Of a stretch of DNA of 64,000 bases, positions 1 through 8,816 are shown piece after piece. This DNA comes from Pseudomonas neustonica (GTDB lineage Bacteria > Pseudomonadota > Gammaproteobacteria > Pseudomonadales > Pseudomonadaceae), in contig NZ_RKKU01000017.1 in NCBI RefSeq assembly GCF_003797945.1, positions 24,057 to 88,056 of the forward strand, in the 5' to 3' direction. The notes beneath the pieces are model-generated. The model searched no databases. It had not been told where the DNA came from and saw only the letters and a list, made by a program, of their open reading frames with translations. The translations under genes were made by a program, and so were the position numbers. The stretch's first letter is position 1. The number at the start of each line of letters is the position of its first letter.

Positions 1-20
1 CCGCTGTACATAAAAACATC

Positions 21-55
21 AACCCCTCTTGGCATTGCCGAGAGGGGTTGATCGG
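21..55 (-). terminator. Rho-independent terminator after the Yip1 gene
   Basis: A 9-bp perfect stem (AACCCCTCT at 21-29 with AGAGGGGTT at 41-49) is followed, on the minus strand, by a T-rich stretch. It lies 22 bases past the stop of the Yip1-family gene and fits as its terminator. Confidence 0.8.
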
Positions 56-70
56 TGAACTTGCAAGATA

Positions 71-670
71 CTAACGAAGGTAAACGGGCCCTACGCCAAA
101 GCCCCAAAAAATAACTGATGTAGCCATCATAGCAACCAGTACCACTAACCCTACGGCCAGGATAGAACTGGAAAACAGGAAGCCTTCATCACGAGGAATA
201 TCCATAAAAATGGGAATCCCCTGGTAAAGCAGGTAGACGGTATAGGCTACCGCAGCAGTACCCACCAACATCCCCAACCAGAGGCTGGGATAAAGCGCAG
301 CCAGACCGGCTATAAACAGCGGCGTTGCGGTATAAGCGGCAAACACAACGCAATCATTGAAGGTGGGGGTTGAGTCGTAGGTACGAGCCATCCAGTGGAT
401 AAAGGCGCCCATCACGGCTACGCCAGCAAGCATCGCGAGATAAGACAGCAGCGTCATCGATAGCGCACTGGCTTGAGTCAGCTTGACCGCTTCTTCGGTG
501 CCAATGTACCAACCTACCTGAGTGGTACCAATATAAGCAGAGACAACCGGAATCGCAGCCAGAACAAGCACATGGGTCAAGTACATATGCCCAATGCTTT
601 CGTCCTCGCCTTTTATTTCTCTCCATTCCTCATCGGGATGGGTGAACAGCCCCACTACATGGTGGATCAT
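71..670 (-). CDS. Yip1 family inner-membrane protein
   Basis: The 199-residue product is strongly hydrophobic, with about five predicted membrane segments (roughly residues 31-50, 70-95, 105-125, 130-150 and 170-195). The short N-terminal stretch with a W-R-E-I-K motif before the first segment is typical of bacterial Yip1/YIPF domain proteins, whose function in bacteria is unknown. The start is well set: AGGAGG lies about 8 bases before the ATG. The gene stands alone with its own terminator. Family assignment rests on overall pattern and not on a catalytic motif. Confidence 0.75.
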   Translation of the reverse strand: MIHHVVGLFTHPDEEWREIKGEDESIGHMYLTHVLVLAAIPVVSAYIGTTQVGWYIGTEEAVKLTQASALSMTLLSYLAMLAGVAVMGAFIHWMARTYDSTPTFNDCVVFAAYTATPLFIAGLAALYPSLWLGMLVGTAAVAYTVYLLYQGIPIFMDIPRDEGFLFSSSILAVGLVVLVAMMATSVIFWGFGVGPVYLR

Positions 671-804
671 GGTCTGACCTCCTAATTATTATTCAGCGCT
701 TTAGCATCAATGGCAGCGCACAGGTACCTGAACTTCAGCACCCTGCATTGACTATAGCGAAGAATAAAAAGGGAGAGCCGATTTGCTTAGAGAGATTAGC
801 GACT

Positions 805-1419
805 TCAACTTCGGCCGTAATAGCGTTCAAGAATTAGCATGGCTTGATTTATTTCCTGGACCCGCGCCGTGCTGCCACCCTTGTCCGGATGATGCACCCT
901 CACCAACGCGCGATAACGCTGCTTTACTGCCCGCGCATCGGTCGGCTCCTGCAGCTCCATCACAGCCAATGCCTGTTGCAGCTCGTCTACACCTACAACG
1001 CCCCTCCCCCGCCGCCAGAAACCGTCAAGCAGACGCTGTACATCCTCAGCGTGGGTTTCACGCCACTGCTGCCAATCCAGGTAGTAGGCGCGTAGCGGAT
1101 CCGTTTGTGTGATCCCAGGCTGAGCTGCAGATCGAGGTGCCAGGCGAATACTCAAGGCATGAATGCTTAGCATCTGCCCCGCTTCTGATAGTTCATCTGC
1201 CAGACGATACAACAGGTGGAAAAGAAGAAAGTGCAACTGAAAAAGGCGCAGAGAATCCTGTAACGCGCCTGGCTCTGCGAACAGCGAATCAGGGTAACGC
1301 TCAGCCAACTGCCGAATCAGCGCGTACTCCCCCAGCCCTGAGGGTGCGGCGCGCAATATTATCAGCAGTTCATCGCTGAAGCCGTCGGGGAGTAAATCGT
1401 CTGGTTGCACATCGTCCAT
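805..1419 (-). CDS. DnaJ-related protein with C-terminal J domain
   Basis: This 204-residue protein carries a J domain at its C terminus (about 155-204), including the signature HPD tripeptide at 177-179 followed by KGGS. The first 150 residues resemble the DNAJ_related N-terminal region found in gammaproteobacteria. The HPD loop is the known contact that stimulates the ATPase of an Hsp70 partner, so a co-chaperone role is likely but the client is unknown. There is no G/F-rich region or zinc-finger region, so it is not DnaJ or CbpA. It is a single gene, divergent from the lipoprotein gene at 1563. The ribosome site is weak. Confidence 0.8.
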   Translation of the reverse strand: MDDVQPDDLLPDGFSDELLIILRAAPSGLGEYALIRQLAERYPDSLFAEPGALQDSLRLFQLHFLLFHLLYRLADELSEAGQMLSIHALSIRLAPRSAAQPGITQTDPLRAYYLDWQQWRETHAEDVQRLLDGFWRRGRGVVGVDELQQALAVMELQEPTDARAVKQRYRALVRVHHPDKGGSTARVQEINQAMLILERYYGRS

Positions 1420-1562
1420 GACCGAAGTGTATCAGTCCGCCTGCGGTGGAACGAGCCATGCTTTTTCAACCACAACCAAAGTGCCATCAAAGAGTAAAGG
1501 CACTGTCATGGAAGCTGCGTATCAATGTCACCCTCACCAAACTAGGGGAAGGGGCCAATAAA

Positions 1563-3422
1563 ATGAACAAATGGATCATTACCGCCACCAGCGCTGCCAT
1601 GATGGCAGCCGTTGTCGGCTGTAAAAGCAGCAGCAACAGTGACACGCCGCAAGTCTCAGATGAGATCACGCCAGAGAGTATTTCACTTAGCTATCTCGGA
1701 CGTTACAGCTCTGGCGTATTCGGCAAGAGCGCCGCAGAAATTCCAGCCTACGATGCGGCCAATCAGCAGATTTTTATTGTTAACGCACAAAAAGGTGCAG
1801 TAGACGTGCTGGATGCCAGCGATATTGGCAACCCAACACTGATCACCACGCTGACCGTGGAAAGCGTCGCTACAGGCGCCGTCGTCAATAGCCTTGCCTA
1901 CCGGGACGGTTATCTAGCCGTGGCCGTAGAAGCCGCAAGTAAAACAGACCCTGGTTACGTCGCTCTATTTGATGCTGCTACGCTCGCGCTGCTGGACTCG
2001 AAGCAGGTTGGCGCACAGCCTGACATGCTGACCTTCACTCCAGACGGCCTGCATATACTGGTCGCCAACGAAGGCGAACCAAACAACGATTACAGCATAG
2101 ATCCGGAAGGCTCTGTGAGCGTCCTGCGCCTGGACGGCAATAGCCTGGCCGAGATAAAAACCGCTGATTTTTCTGCATTCAATAGTCAAGCCGCTGCGCT
2201 GAGAGACGCTGGCATACGTATTTTCGGCCCTAATGCCAGCGTCGCGCAGGACCTGGAGCCCGAATACATTGCTATCTCCGCCGATAGCAGCACCGCTTGG
2301 GTCAGCCTGCAGGAGAACAACGCCCTGGCCAAGATCGACATTGCCAGCGCCGCCGTTATTGACATACTGCCGCTGGGTTACAAGGACCATGGTGCCAGCG
2401 GCAACGGTATCGACGTCAGCGACAAGGATGGCACCATCAATATCGCTACCTGGCCAGGCCTGCTGGGCATGTATCAGCCTGACGCAATCTATGCCTACGA
2501 GGTAGCAGGTAGCACCTATCTGGTGACGGCCAATGAAGGTGACTCGCGTGCCTGGGGTGAGGATGATCAGGCCTATTGGGATGGCGATGCCAGCAAGGGC
2601 TTTGTTGAAGAGTTCCGCATGAAAAGCCTGACCGATAGCCGCGGCTTTGATCGCCGGGTCGGCGATGATCTCGCCCCGCAGCTGCATGCACTGGCTGAAG
2701 GCGCGCTCATTAACCCTTCGGTATTCGCCTACTGCGGCGCAACGATAGCAGACCGCGGTACCTGTGGTGATGACGACAAGCTCGGAAGGTTGACCATTGC
2801 CTGGACTGACGGCTACCGCAAAGACGCCAATGGCGACCCAGTGATGTTTGATAGCACGGGCAACGAGAACGTTGCTGGCGACCGCCTGATGTACGACAAC
2901 CTCTACGCCTACGGCACACGTTCTTTCTCGATCCGCGATGCTGATGGCAAGCTGGTCTGGGACTCGGCAGATCAGATCGAGCAGCACTTGGCCAGCGCCG
3001 ACTGCATGCTGGGCCGCAACCGCGACATCCCTTGCGCAGACTACTTCAACTCGACCCACGATGAGGGCGATACCTTCGACAACCGCAGTGACAACAAAGG
3101 CCCTGAGCCCGAGGGGGTGACTGTCGGTCATCTGGGTAAAAAGGCCTTTGCCTTTATCGGTCTGGAACGTATCGGTGGCGTGATGGCCTACGACATCACC
3201 GATCCTGCCGCTCCCTTCTTTGTGGACTACCTCAATACCCGCGAGGACTGGACCACGGAAGACCCGGAAACAGTGCTCAGCAGTGTTGGCGATCTGGGGC
3301 CGGAAGGACTGGTATTTATCAGCGCTGAAGACTCACCGAACGGTGAAGCCCTGTTGGTGATTGGTAACGAGGTCAGTGGCACTACCGCCGTGTATCAAAT
3401 CAACCAGGTGTTAGGAAAATAA
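1563..3422 (+). CDS. Choice-of-anchor I family lipoprotein (beta-propeller)
   Basis: The product is a secreted 619-residue protein. I place the start at 1563, where AGGGGAAGG precedes the ATG, and not at an in-frame ATG 117 bases upstream. The N terminus is a signal sequence ending in a lipobox-like V-V-G-C, so a lipoprotein is likely. The body has repeated W/V-rich propeller strands, and the pattern NEGDSRAWG plus the GPEPEGV and GLERIGGVMAYD segments are characteristic of choice-of-anchor I proteins, some of which are annotated as alkaline-phosphatase-like or extracellular matrix-like. The enzymatic role is unknown. The gene ends in a strong terminator. Confidence 0.75.
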   Translation: MNKWIITATSAAMMAAVVGCKSSSNSDTPQVSDEITPESISLSYLGRYSSGVFGKSAAEIPAYDAANQQIFIVNAQKGAVDVLDASDIGNPTLITTLTVESVATGAVVNSLAYRDGYLAVAVEAASKTDPGYVALFDAATLALLDSKQVGAQPDMLTFTPDGLHILVANEGEPNNDYSIDPEGSVSVLRLDGNSLAEIKTADFSAFNSQAAALRDAGIRIFGPNASVAQDLEPEYIAISADSSTAWVSLQENNALAKIDIASAAVIDILPLGYKDHGASGNGIDVSDKDGTINIATWPGLLGMYQPDAIYAYEVAGSTYLVTANEGDSRAWGEDDQAYWDGDASKGFVEEFRMKSLTDSRGFDRRVGDDLAPQLHALAEGALINPSVFAYCGATIADRGTCGDDDKLGRLTIAWTDGYRKDANGDPVMFDSTGNENVAGDRLMYDNLYAYGTRSFSIRDADGKLVWDSADQIEQHLASADCMLGRNRDIPCADYFNSTHDEGDTFDNRSDNKGPEPEGVTVGHLGKKAFAFIGLERIGGVMAYDITDPAAPFFVDYLNTREDWTTEDPETVLSSVGDLGPEGLVFISAEDSPNGEALLVIGNEVSGTTAVYQINQVLGK

Positions 3423-3431
3423 GCCACGGAT

Positions 3432-3466
3432 AAAGCAGCGGCTGGCCGGAGCCAGCCGCTGCTTTT
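3432..3466. terminator. Bidirectional terminator between convergent genes
   Basis: A 15-bp perfect stem (3432-3446 with 3451-3465) and a CGGA loop end in TTTT on the plus strand and in a shorter T run on the minus strand. It sits between the stops of the lipoprotein gene and ggpPS and can serve both. Confidence 0.9.
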
Positions 3467-3477
3467 CAGGTACCGGA

Positions 3478-5745
3478 TCAGGCTACCTTGTCAGCCAGAT
3501 GCTCCAATGCCAGCGCCCGGGCATGTCGTACGCCCTCCAAGAACTCATCGCCCCAGCGTTTGATGTCGTTGTGCTGCACCACACCGAACAATTCCTTCAG
3601 TCGTGCCTCACGCTCGCTCCGCCCCAGGGTAAGGCCGATATACAGTGTATCGCGCAGATCATGCGGATCATGTGGATTAGTTAGCAGCGCACCATGCAGT
3701 TCAGCTGCGGCGCCAGCAAACTCCGACAATACCAAGGCGCCACTACCGCCGAGCAGACCCTGAGTAGCCACGTACTCCTTCGCGACCAGGTTCAAACCAT
3801 CACGCAATGGCGTAATCCACATGACATCAGCCATTAAGTAATAGGCAATCAGCTCGTTGAATGGCACCGCACGGTAGAAAAACTGTACCGGCGTCCAGCC
3901 GACCCTGGAGAAGCGTCCATTGATGCGCCCAACCGCTTGTTCAATCTGACTCAGCAGCTCATCATAAATGGTCATCTCGCGGGCTGCCGGTACGCAGATG
4001 GTGATCAGCGTCACCTTGCCGATCAACTCCGGATGCGCCTCAAGTAGCGCCTCAAACGCCAACAGCTTGGCATGCGTACCCTTGGTGTAATCCAGACGCT
4101 CTACCGAGAGCACAACGCGCACACCTTTTAGCTGTTCGCGCAGCTCGTCAATTTGCTCCTGGCACTCCGCCGTTTCAGTAATCTTTTTAACCCGCCCTAC
4201 ATCCAGGCCAACCGGATGCGCACCCAGACCAATCGGACGACCATGTACCGAGATCATGGTGGCCATCCGATCCAGCCCAACAGCACAGCCATAGGTAAGA
4301 TAGCGCGGTGCGCAGCCCTTCTCTTCCAGCACTTCGACTGGCGCGACACCACGCACCACATCGACAAAGTTCTCGGCCTGACGTGGAATATGAAAGCCAA
4401 TATAGTCGCACTGCAACAGGCTACCGATAATCTCGCGGCGCCATGGCAGCACATTGAATACATCCGCTGAGGGGAAATAAGTGTGGTGGAAAAAGGCGAT
4501 ATTCAGGTCAGGTCGCAGCGGCCGCAGAAAGGCCGGCACCATCCACAGGTTGTAGTCGTGCAACCAAACTACCGCGCCCTCTGCCGCTTCCGCTGCGGTG
4601 CGCTCGGCAAACAGGCGATTGACCTTGAGGAACACGGCCCAATCTTCCTCACGGAACACCGCCCGCTCCCAGAAGGTGTGCAGCGTTGGCCAGAACGCCT
4701 CCTTGGAAAATCGTTTGTAAAAGACATCCACGTCGTTCTTGCTTAGCGCTACCCGCGCCGCCACCAGGTTGGGATAATTCTCGGCGTCTACCTTGGTATG
4801 CACTTCAAAGGCTTCACGCTTGCGCGCGTCGTGTATCGACCAGGCAACCCAGGAACCAGGCTGATCACCCGCAAAGAAACTCAGTAAGGTAGGCAAAATA
4901 CCATTGGGCGAGGTCGGTGGGCGGCGGACCAGCTTGCCATCTTCGATCACCTCTTCGTAGGGCAGCCGGTGGTAGACCATCACCAGATCTGCCTTGCCCT
5001 TGATCTGCAAGTCACGCAACTCGGAATCTACGCCCAGTGGGCCCAGGAAACCAAAGTGCGAGATAGCTTCAAGGATGCCGCCACAGCCACTAAGCCGCGC
5101 ATGCAGTACCTTGGCGCGATCGCCGGTAGCCTCCAGCAATGCTGGCTCAGACTCTCCCACACACACGCCCTTGAAACCGTGTTCGTACATTGACAGGTCA
5201 TTAAGGGTATCGCCCGCGACCAGCACTTCTTCCATTGAACTGCCCAGGTGCTTTACCAGCCGGCGCAGAGTAGAGCCCTTGTTCACGCCACGCGGCAGAC
5301 AGTCAAGGTACATGCCGGCGGAGAACAGCAGGTCACAACCCAGGCCTTCCATCGCATCACGGACCTTTTCCGTTACCGCGCCTGGCTCACAGAAATACGA
5401 ACACCGACGCTGCTGCGGCACATCCTGGCGCTCGAGTCCGGGGAAGACCGACAGACGCTGAGCGACCACCTGCTCACCCGGCCAGTCTGCTTCGATGTCG
5501 CTTTGTACCGGGTACACCGGCTGCAGCGTTTCGCCATCAACCACGGTCGCACCAACATCACAAATAATGTAATCAGGCCGCGGGATGGCCGGGTCAGAAA
5601 GCAGCGGCACTACCACTTCAAGTCCGCGACCGGTAACAAACACCAGCTTAATGCCGGGATGCGCATTAATCAGCTGATACAGCCGCTGACGATTATCGGG
5701 GTCACCTCCAAGAAAGGTACCGTCCAAATCAGTTGCCAACATCAT
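3478..5745 (-). CDS. ggpPS: Glucosylglycerol-phosphate synthase/phosphatase fusion (GgpPS)
   Basis: This two-domain enzyme is expected to make the osmolyte glucosylglycerol in the cytosol from ADP-glucose and glycerol 3-phosphate, then dephosphorylate it. Residues 1-240 form a HAD phosphatase: DLDGT at 6-10, the TGR segment at 38-40, Lys156, and GDTLND at 178-183. Residues 251-745 are a GT20 domain. Its segments (HRLPYEEV, TSPNGILPTL, KEAFWPTLH, HDYNLW, FFHHT, NGRF, WITPLRDGLNLVAKEYV) match cyanobacterial GgpS better than OtsA by recall. The HAD-first fusion order is that described for Azotobacter and Stenotrophomonas GgpPS. It is the second gene of a two-gene operon behind the transporter at 5794. 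A trehalose-phosphate synthase is the main alternative but less likely. Confidence 0.85.
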   Translation of the reverse strand: MMLATDLDGTFLGGDPDNRQRLYQLINAHPGIKLVFVTGRGLEVVVPLLSDPAIPRPDYIICDVGATVVDGETLQPVYPVQSDIEADWPGEQVVAQRLSVFPGLERQDVPQQRRCSYFCEPGAVTEKVRDAMEGLGCDLLFSAGMYLDCLPRGVNKGSTLRRLVKHLGSSMEEVLVAGDTLNDLSMYEHGFKGVCVGESEPALLEATGDRAKVLHARLSGCGGILEAISHFGFLGPLGVDSELRDLQIKGKADLVMVYHRLPYEEVIEDGKLVRRPPTSPNGILPTLLSFFAGDQPGSWVAWSIHDARKREAFEVHTKVDAENYPNLVAARVALSKNDVDVFYKRFSKEAFWPTLHTFWERAVFREEDWAVFLKVNRLFAERTAAEAAEGAVVWLHDYNLWMVPAFLRPLRPDLNIAFFHHTYFPSADVFNVLPWRREIIGSLLQCDYIGFHIPRQAENFVDVVRGVAPVEVLEEKGCAPRYLTYGCAVGLDRMATMISVHGRPIGLGAHPVGLDVGRVKKITETAECQEQIDELREQLKGVRVVLSVERLDYTKGTHAKLLAFEALLEAHPELIGKVTLITICVPAAREMTIYDELLSQIEQAVGRINGRFSRVGWTPVQFFYRAVPFNELIAYYLMADVMWITPLRDGLNLVAKEYVATQGLLGGSGALVLSEFAGAAAELHGALLTNPHDPHDLRDTLYIGLTLGRSEREARLKELFGVVQHNDIKRWGDEFLEGVRHARALALEHLADKVA

Positions 5746-5793
5746 AGCCCTGTTCTCCCTGTCACTACTGAATACATATATAGCCTCCGAGGC

Positions 5794-7188
5794 TCAGTTG
5801 CGGCCTTGTTGCTCTTCATCATCTTTCGCCAGAGTTTGCCGGTTCTGTTCTACCGATAATGGCTCTGGCGCTCCCTCAATACTGTCTATTTCGTTAGTCT
5901 CGTCCGCGCGCTTGTCAGTTGCATCCCCGCTGGCTGCCTGTGGTTTCACTTCACCATGTTCTTCATGGGTGGCATCTTCCAGCATCATTTCCAGTACGGC
6001 GTTGGAGGTGCGCACCATAGGTACATAATGCGCCGCCTCATCAACAATGCGATCACGGCCCTGGCGCAGTTGCCACAGTGCGTAGAGCGCACAAAGCGTA
6101 AACATCGCGGTAAAGAACAACGGCAACGCTACCGGACTGGTCATGCCCATTAACCAACCGGCCAAAGCCGGCCCAACAGCCGCACCAATACCATGCAGCA
6201 TCAGCAGCGAACCATTGCCGGACAAAATATCTTCCTGGTGTAAATGATCGATCAGATGCGCAACCACGGCTGGGTAGACTGCAAACGAACCCGCACCAAA
6301 GACGGCGGCGGCAACCAGCAACCACTGACCGAAAGGCGCCAGCAGCGCCATCAATACACCACCAACGGCGGCCATACCGCTGATAACGACCAACGCCTTG
6401 CGTCTATCAATCTGGTCGGAAAGACGCCCCATAGGCCACTGTGATAGCGCACCAGCGACAATCACCAGCGACACGAAACCAGCGATCTGGGCGGTATCCA
6501 TACCCATACGTCCAGCATAGACCGCACCCAGGCCCCAGAAGCCACCCATGCCCAGACCGGATAGCACAGCGCCAGCGCAGGCCACTGGTGCAGCCTGCCA
6601 TAGCCGTTTGAGAGAGAGCGGTGGCGTATCGGTGATAACGGGCTGTGCCAAACGTGTCGCGGCAACCGGCATAACGGCCACCACAATGAGGATGGCTGCA
6701 ATCGCAAACAGGGTGAATGCCATAGGGCTATCCCAGCGCAACAACTGCTGCGCCAAAGCCAGCGAGCCCAGATTTACCGCCATATAACAGGCAAAGACCT
6801 GACCCCGCCGCTCGGACGGCGCAGTGGTGTTGAGCCAGCTTTCAATGATGGTGTAAATACCGACCAAGGCTACGCCTGTAATAACCCGCAGCAACAACCA
6901 CATACCGGGCTCGATCCAGAGCACATGGATCAGCACGCAGGCCGCTTCTGCGGCGGCAAGAAAGGTAAACGAACGGACGTGCCCCATACGACGGATAAGC
7001 CGCGGGCATAGCCAGGTACCAAGGATGAAGCCGGCAAAATAGGCCGACCCCAGCAGACCCAGAGTTTGATCAGCAAAACCTTCAGCGCTGCCGCGCAAGG
7101 CCAGCAAGGTATTGAGCAGGCCGGTGCCCAGCAACAACAGGGCGATACCGGTAAGCAATGCCCCAATGGGCACAAGAAGCCTAATCAT
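5794..7188 (-). CDS. YcaD-like MFS transporter next to ggpPS
   Basis: The protein has 464 residues with about 12 membrane segments in the first 390. The order of conserved pieces (an N-terminal L-L-N-T-L segment, SAYFAGFILGT, the IESWLN motif after helix 5) matches the YcaD family. The last 60 residues are an unusually acidic, polar tail without membrane segments. It lies 48 bases upstream of ggpPS on the same strand, so the two are probably cotranscribed. A ycaD-type gene is a known neighbour of ggpPS in Stenotrophomonas rhizophila. Export or retrieval of glucosylglycerol is an inference from this context. Confidence 0.8.
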   Translation of the reverse strand: MIRLLVPIGALLTGIALLLLGTGLLNTLLALRGSAEGFADQTLGLLGSAYFAGFILGTWLCPRLIRRMGHVRSFTFLAAAEAACVLIHVLWIEPGMWLLLRVITGVALVGIYTIIESWLNTTAPSERRGQVFACYMAVNLGSLALAQQLLRWDSPMAFTLFAIAAILIVVAVMPVAATRLAQPVITDTPPLSLKRLWQAAPVACAGAVLSGLGMGGFWGLGAVYAGRMGMDTAQIAGFVSLVIVAGALSQWPMGRLSDQIDRRKALVVISGMAAVGGVLMALLAPFGQWLLVAAAVFGAGSFAVYPAVVAHLIDHLHQEDILSGNGSLLMLHGIGAAVGPALAGWLMGMTSPVALPLFFTAMFTLCALYALWQLRQGRDRIVDEAAHYVPMVRTSNAVLEMMLEDATHEEHGEVKPQAASGDATDKRADETNEIDSIEGAPEPLSVEQNRQTLAKDDEEQQGRN

Positions 7189-7428
7189 GGAGCCGAAATC
7201 TCCCCTTAAAGGTGTGGTAGATTCCAGGCAGGACGGGTGTCAAATAACGTGCTTATGCATCTATAATTTATATTCAGCTGTAAACACCCTACCCCAGCGA
7301 ACGCTGCATGACCAGCCTGAATTTTTCCGCAGCGCTTGCGCCAAAGATAGCAACACCCGCTTCTATTCACCGGCTTTAAGGCGCTAAACTGAGCCCTACC
7401 AGCCCTCACAAACAAACCGGCTCACACC

Positions 7429-7722
7429 ATGTCCAGCTTGAAAGAATTTGCCCGAAAACTCTGCGCGCCTCTGCTCAAGCCACTCGAAAATAGCGATGCG
7501 CCCTACCACTACACGCCCAAAAGTCGCGGCATTCTGGTCATCATGAGCTTGCTGTTTCTCAGCCTCGCCACCGGACTGGCCGTGTTTTTGCCCTCCGGTA
7601 TAGAGCGCACCTTCCTGATTCCGGTCACGGTATTTGGCTTGATCGGTTTGCTCGGTCTATTGGTTGCCTGGCTGGGTTCCGAGCGTGCAGTTGCTCGGCT
7701 GTGGAACAGCAAACAGGGCTGA
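7429..7722 (+). CDS. Small membrane protein of unknown function
   Basis: This 97-residue product has a polar N-terminal 30 residues and two hydrophobic segments (about 34-55 and 61-82) joined by a short loop, so it is likely a two-pass inner-membrane protein. I do not recognise the family. It is followed after 17 bases by the flavodoxin-fold gene, with which it is probably cotranscribed. The 240-base region upstream separates it from the divergent transporter gene and must hold promoters for both directions. Confidence 0.65.
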   Translation: MSSLKEFARKLCAPLLKPLENSDAPYHYTPKSRGILVIMSLLFLSLATGLAVFLPSGIERTFLIPVTVFGLIGLLGLLVAWLGSERAVARLWNSKQG

Positions 7723-7739
7723 CACCAACCGGAGTGCGT

Positions 7740-8207
7740 ATGTCCAGCAAGACCCTATTGATCGTTGCCCACGCCCCATCGGACAACACCCGCGCCCTGC
7801 GCGAAGCGGTGCTACGGGGTGCTCGCCATGGCGATATCGAAGACGTAGAGATCAACTGCAAGCCGCCGCTGGAGGCGGGCCCGGAGGACGTCATGAGCGC
7901 CGATGCCATCATCCTCGGCACCACTGAAAATCTAGGCTATATGAGCGGCGCGCTGAAAGACTTTTTTGACCGCAGCTATTACCCCGTTCTGGAAGAAAAA
8001 CAGGGCTTGCCCTGCGCGCTGTACATCCGCGCGGGGATGGATGGGACCGGAACTCGACGCGCAGTCGAATCCATTGTGACCGGGTTGCGTTGGAATTGGG
8101 TGCAATCTCCCCTGACGTTCAAGGGCGACTGGCAGGACAGTTTTTTGCAGCAAGCGGAAGAGCTGGGCCTGTACATGGCTGCAGGACTCGACAACAGCGT
8201 CTTCTGA
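7740..8207 (+). CDS. Flavodoxin-fold NAD(P)H-dependent reductase-like protein
   Basis: The 155-residue protein starts with a beta strand and an FMN phosphate-binding-like loop (IVAHAPSDNT) followed by a helix, and has the segment ILGTTENLGYMSGALKDFFDR. This is the common pattern of the flavodoxin/NADPH-dependent FMN reductase superfamily. I choose the ATG at 7740, preceded by GGAG at 7731, over an in-frame ATG at 7701 that overlaps the upstream gene. An FMN-dependent cytosolic reductase is likely; the substrate is unknown. Confidence 0.75.
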   Translation: MSSKTLLIVAHAPSDNTRALREAVLRGARHGDIEDVEINCKPPLEAGPEDVMSADAIILGTTENLGYMSGALKDFFDRSYYPVLEEKQGLPCALYIRAGMDGTGTRRAVESIVTGLRWNWVQSPLTFKGDWQDSFLQQAEELGLYMAAGLDNSVF

Positions 8208-8270
8208 CGCTGTCTTTCGCGCGTTCAAGCGCACTTTCTGGCAAGGCACGTTCAACGGTATACTGCGCCA

Positions 8271-8765
8271 ATGGATCGTATTCTTGCCCGCCTTGAAGGC
8301 TGCTATCAGCTCGCCGAGCAGCACTTCTCCCGCCACTTTCCCCGCCCGGATATAGAACTGGATCTGCGCGGCCAGCGTGCGGGTGTCGCTTATCTAAATC
8401 AGAATCTGCTGCGTTTCAATGGTCAGCTTTACCGCGACAACGCAGACGACTTTCTACTGCAAACCGTGCCACACGAAGTGGCTCATCTGATCGCACACCA
8501 GGTCTATGGCGCCCGGATTCGCCCGCACGGCCGCGAGTGGCAAGCCGTCATGACCCAACTGTTCCAGCTGCCAGCCAATCGTTGCCACAACTATGCAGTG
8601 GCTAAGCGCCGCAGCACCCGTTATCTCTACCGCTGCGCCTGCCCCGACCATATGCACTTCACGCCGCAGCGACACGCCTGGGTCAGGAAAGGCCGCCAAT
8701 ACCAATGCCGGCGTTGTGGCGATCTGCTGCACTTTACCGGCCAGCAGCAAGCCTTGGTGGTATAG
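8271..8765 (+). CDS. sprT: SprT family zinc metalloprotease-like protein
   Basis: The 164-residue protein contains HEVAH at 68-72, the zinc-protease HExxH motif, followed by another His at 76. A C-terminal zinc-ribbon-like region has Cys pairs (CACPDHMHF and CRRCG). This arrangement and length match bacterial SprT. SprT-like proteases in eukaryotes (Spartan) cleave DNA-protein crosslinks; the role of bacterial SprT is unproven. The gene follows the flavodoxin-fold gene by 63 bases. Confidence 0.85.
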   Translation: MDRILARLEGCYQLAEQHFSRHFPRPDIELDLRGQRAGVAYLNQNLLRFNGQLYRDNADDFLLQTVPHEVAHLIAHQVYGARIRPHGREWQAVMTQLFQLPANRCHNYAVAKRRSTRYLYRCACPDHMHFTPQRHAWVRKGRQYQCRRCGDLLHFTGQQQALVV

Positions 8766-8816
8766 CCGGCGCATGTATTAGGTTCGTCGATCTACCCTGA
8801 TGACGCGCTGGCCACC

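Noticed and set aside
1965..3131. A 388-codon minus-strand ORF opposite the lipoprotein propeller gene
   Set aside because: It is fully antisense to a gene with signal peptide, ribosome site and family motifs, and its sequence has no recognisable domain.
3478..5745. Reading this gene as a trehalose-6-phosphate synthase/phosphatase
   Set aside because: The GT20 segments fit GgpS better and the phosphatase is N-terminal, whereas trehalose fusions usually place it at the C terminus.
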